Source of the DNA: Nocardia tenerifensis NBRC 101015
Lineage (GTDB): Bacteria; Actinomycetota; Actinomycetes; Mycobacteriales; Mycobacteriaceae
DNA length: 64,000 nt
Assembly (NCBI RefSeq): GCF_000308715.1
Contig: NZ_BAGH01000190.1
Coordinates: forward strand, 25,850-89,849
Reading direction: 5' to 3'
Positions 61,389 through 64,000 of the stretch are shown here, one piece after another. Made by a program: the position numbers and the translations under genes. The notes below the pieces were generated by a model. That model did no database searches and was not told the DNA's origin. It worked only from the letters and a program-made list of their open reading frames with translations. The number at the start of each line of letters is the position of its first letter. The stretch's first letter is position 1.

Positions 61389-62936
61389 TCACACCGGCAT
61401 CAGGCTGTGCTTGCGCGGGTTCACCTTCGCGGTGTCCTTGTCGCGCAGCAGCCGCAGCGCCTTGCGGATCTCGAGCCGGGTCTGCGCCGGCTCGATGACC
61501 GCGTCCACGTAGCCGCGCTCGGCGGCGATCCACGGGGTGGAGATGGTGGCGTTGTAGAAGTCGATCATCTGCTGGCGCACCGCGGCCCGCTGATCGATCG
61601 GCGTGGCCTCGAGCTGCTTGCGGCCGATGATGCCGACCATGCTCTCGGCGCCCATCACCGCGATCCGCGCGGTCGGCCAGGCGAAGCTGATGTCGGCGCC
61701 GAGCTGCTTGCAGCCCATCACCGCGTAGCCGCCGCCGTAGGCCTTGCGGGTCACCACGGTCACGATCGGCACCGTCGCCTCGATCACCGCGCGGAAGAAC
61801 CGCCCGCCGCGCTTGATCACGCCGTTGCGCTCCTCTTCGACGCCGGGCAGCACGCCGGGGGTGTCGACGACGAAGACGATCGGCAGGCCGTAGGCGTCGC
61901 ACAGCCGGATGAAGTGCGTGGCCTTGTCGGAGGCCTGCGCGTCGAGCGCGCCGCCGAGCACCTGCGGCTGGTTGGCGACGACGCCGACGCTGCGGCCGTC
62001 CACCCTGGCGAAACCGGTGATCAGGTTCGCCGCGGTGGCCGCGGCCATCTCGTGGAAATCGCCGTCATCGAAGATCCGCAGCAGGATCTCGTGCATGTCG
62101 TAGCCGACCTTGTCGGAGTCCGGGATGATCCGGTTCAGCTCGCGGTCGTGGTCGGTGACCTCGGGCTCCAGGCCGGGGTTGATGACCGGCGGCTGCTCCA
62201 GGCAGCTGGTCGGCAGGTAGCTCAGGTAGGTGCGCACCCAGTCGAACGCGGCCTGCTCGTCCTTCGCGACGTGGTGCAGCGTGCCGTTGCGGGCCTGCAC
62301 GGCCGCGCCGCCGAGCTCCTCGGCGCTGACCACCTCGCCGGTGACCGACTTGATCACCTCGGGCCCGGTGACGAACATGTACGACTTGTCGGTCGCGACG
62401 AGCACATCCATATTGACGGGTCCGTACACCGAACCGGCCGCGCACTTGCCGAGCATGATCGCCACCTGCGGCACGTAGCCCGACAGGTCCTCCTGGCGCC
62501 GGCACATCAGCGCGTACCAGGCCAGCGACGTCACCGCGTCCTGGATGCGGGCGCCGCCGGAGTCGTTGATCGCCACCACGGGGCAGGCGTTCTCGTAGGC
62601 GAACTCCATGGCGGCGGCGACCTTGCGGCCGAACATCTCGCCGACCGAGCCGCCGTGCACGGTCTGGTCGTGCGCGATCACGACCACCGGCCTGCCGTCG
62701 ATCCGGCCGCGGCCGGTGACCACGCCGTCGCCGTACATGGCGTTGTTCGCGCCGGGCTGGCGCATGAGCGCGCCCATCTCGACGAAGCTGCCGGGGTCGA
62801 GCAGCGCCCGCACGCGCTGCCGTGCGCTCGGTATCCCCTTGGCCTTACGCTTCGCGATGCCGGTTTCGCCGGCGGGTTCCTCAGCAAGCTCCAGGATTCC
62901 CCGCAGCTCTTCCAGCTTGTCTCGCGTACCGCTCAT
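61389..62936 (-). CDS. accD: Acyl-CoA carboxylase beta subunit (AccD)
   Basis: 515 residues, the usual length. N-terminal carboxyltransferase segment [31 protein letters not shown], then [21 protein letters not shown], and in the C-terminal half [42 protein letters not shown] and [12 protein letters not shown]. These give the two oxyanion loops of the crotonase-fold subunit. It transfers carboxyl groups to an acyl-CoA with a biotin subunit not in this window. ATG start; a hairpin follows the stop. Confidence 0.95.
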   Translation of the reverse strand: MSGTRDKLEELRGILELAEEPAGETGIAKRKAKGIPSARQRVRALLDPGSFVEMGALMRQPGANNAMYGDGVVTGRGRIDGRPVVVIAHDQTVHGGSVGEMFGRKVAAAMEFAYENACPVVAINDSGGARIQDAVTSLAWYALMCRRQEDLSGYVPQVAIMLGKCAAGSVYGPVNMDVLVATDKSYMFVTGPEVIKSVTGEVVSAEELGGAAVQARNGTLHHVAKDEQAAFDWVRTYLSYLPTSCLEQPPVINPGLEPEVTDHDRELNRIIPDSDKVGYDMHEILLRIFDDGDFHEMAAATAANLITGFARVDGRSVGVVANQPQVLGGALDAQASDKATHFIRLCDAYGLPIVFVVDTPGVLPGVEEERNGVIKRGGRFFRAVIEATVPIVTVVTRKAYGGGYAVMGCKQLGADISFAWPTARIAVMGAESMVGIIGRKQLEATPIDQRAAVRQQMIDFYNATISTPWIAAERGYVDAVIEPAQTRLEIRKALRLLRDKDTAKVNPRKHSLMPV

Positions 62937-63509
62937 GTGTGGTGTTATGCCCTTCGAACCTCTGCAGCGTCGCCGTACGGGGGCGCAGCGCTCGATGGTA
63001 TCCGGGGGTGAGAGTTACTGCACAGTCGTCCGGCACATCCCCTGTGAGAGTTCACAGGTTTGAACGCGGGGCGCGCGGTTCATACGAGCCCCGCGTGGCC
63101 TGCGGAGACGCGCGGGGTATTTGTGCGAACTACCAAGCGGTGTGCGGTCGGCCGATGACAGATCCTCAGGATCGCGCGGATGTCTATTCGGGTCGGTGCC
63201 GGGGCGTTAGGGTGGCGTGGACGCAGCGCCGGAATGCGCGGTCGGCGCTGCGTCACAATCACACATGGCGACGCAATCAGCATGGCGGCGCAAATCGTTC
63301 GGGGGTCGCGGATCGCGACGGTGGGAAAGCCGTTCGCGCCGAATATGTCACCGGTCGCCGAATCATTCCCTGTGCGCCGCGATCGACGTTACGAAAATCA
63401 CTCGGCGGCTTGTGATTTCGCCCAACGGGTGCCGTGATCGCTGATGACATACCCGATTTCGGGATCGTATCCCGATTCGATCACGATTCGTCGCTAGCCT
63501 TTGTAAGTC
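62937..63509. other. Gene-free intergenic region
   Basis: 573 bp between divergent accD and the PucR-type gene. It contains the inverted repeat at 63459-63475 and presumably both promoters. No credible gene is seen; short open frames have shadow-like composition. Confidence 0.5.
63459..63475. promoter_or_regulatory. Inverted repeat before the PucR-type gene
   Basis: TCGGGAT, CGT, ATCCCGA: perfect 7-bp arms, 34 bp before the ATG at 63510. Probable operator of this regulator. Confidence 0.5.
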
Positions 63510-64000
63510 ATGACGGCAATGCGGGTTGGTTCGAGTTCCGAGAGCCTGGCGTCGAAACTGCTCGACTACTTGGCACCGCGCACGGGTCGCGGTATCCCCG
63601 GCGACGTGGCGACGACCACGCGCGATTACGTGGCGGCGGCCGTCCAGTTACTCGCGCCGCGCGCTCGGCGCGGGGTAGCCGAGCCGCCCGAAATCGCCGG
63701 TGCCGCAACGCGTTGGGCGCGGGAAGGGGTGGCGCTGGAGACTGTGCTCGCCTCCTGTCACGACGAAATTCGCGCCGGGCTGGAATTCGTCGCGGCGCAC
63801 GGCGAGGGCGACGACGTCGTCGCCGGTGCGCAGCTGATCCTGCGGGTGCTGGAGATGGTGACGGTCACCGCGTCGGCCGCCTACGTCGACGAACACCGCC
63901 TGGTGGCGCGCGAACACCAGACCGCGGCGCAGACGCTGGTGTCCGCGTTGCTCGGCGGCCATGCCGTCGGCGAGTTGGTGAGCCAGACCGGGATCGCCGT
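63510..64000 (+). CDS. PucR/CdaR-type regulator (N-terminal part, cut by window end)
   Basis: About 163 residues from ATG 63510. LLAPRARRGVAEPPEIAGAA and then AYVDEHRLVAREHQTAAQTLVSALL resemble the N-terminal sensor region of the regulator at 45849 (shared REHQTAAQTL-type helix). The C-terminal HTH lies beyond the window. A TAGCCT hexamer about 9 bp before the start may be its -10. Confidence 0.8.
   Translation, partial: MTAMRVGSSSESLASKLLDYLAPRTGRGIPGDVATTTRDYVAAAVQLLAPRARRGVAEPPEIAGAATRWAREGVALETVLASCHDEIRAGLEFVAAHGEGDDVVAGAQLILRVLEMVTVTASAAYVDEHRLVAREHQTAAQTLVSALLGGHAVGELVSQTGIA

Overview
The window is GC-rich actinobacterial chromosome (high GC3, many GTG/TTG starts, long antisense open frames). 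It most resembles Nocardia or a close mycolate-containing relative. The support is a fused HadA/HadB-like dehydratase, adjacent LigC and PrimPol genes as in mycobacteria, MMPL, EphD-like and secreted LIP-family lipase genes, an AccD carboxylase subunit, and an XRE(DUF5753)/DUF397 pair. I saw no rRNA, tRNA, CRISPR array, transposase or integrase.

Layout. 1-5300: a MarR/NAD(P)-binding divergon with two palindromes, a TetR/MMPL efflux divergon, and a secreted alpha/beta hydrolase ending in a very strong terminator. 5622-11729: a tightly coupled operon of an AfsA-type (gamma-butyrolactone synthase-like) protein, a HAD hydrolase, an MFS exporter, an FAD monooxygenase, an unrecognised 57-residue protein and an aldo/keto reductase, probably making and exporting a small molecule. 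11758-20618: nucleoside hydrolase and amidohydrolase, CoA-transferase, type II thioesterase, DUF2784, an atypical zinc-ribbon SDR, an EphD-like hydrolase with Gly at the nucleophile position, and a TetR gene preceded by three repeated operator-like sites. 20761-28042: acyl-CoA dehydrogenase/TetR, PrimPol and LigC repair genes, a cold-shock protein, and a flotillin/NfeD pair.

28211-33691 holds two tandem paralogous proteins with caspase-like, STAND NTPase and TPR parts (NLR-like architecture), each with a -10 hexamer placed as for a leaderless mRNA. 33633-37866 is a minus-strand operon of mgtC, a two-domain ABC permease and an ABC ATPase. Its leader carries an M-box (Mg2+) riboswitch and then an unannotated 30-codon, proline-rich leader peptide with a perfect Shine-Dalgarno. 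39244-44712 is a four-gene overlapping operon: cysteine desulfurase-like protein, unknown protein with a C-terminal HMA (CxxC) domain, Y4yA-like fold-III PLP enzyme, and cysteine synthase-rhodanese fusion. It suggests a sulfur/metal-linked amino-acid product.

44888-51948: PPOX-fold protein, CBS protein and PucR-type regulator, then an XRE/DUF397 locus. Two small genes there share an identical operator-like palindrome overlapping the -35 of matching promoters. An SDR/ABM pair follows. 51984-58605: DUF2599 lipoprotein, three tandem secreted LIP-type lipases, and a HadAB-like dehydratase. 58771-64000: a second XRE regulator, a TetR with a perfect 21-bp palindrome plus a membrane protein, AccD, and the start of a second PucR-type regulator cut by the window end.

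A separate oddity is that three unrelated genes (ends near 1061, 23850 and 58605) carry a perfect in-frame tandem duplication of 17-20 bp spanning the stop codon.
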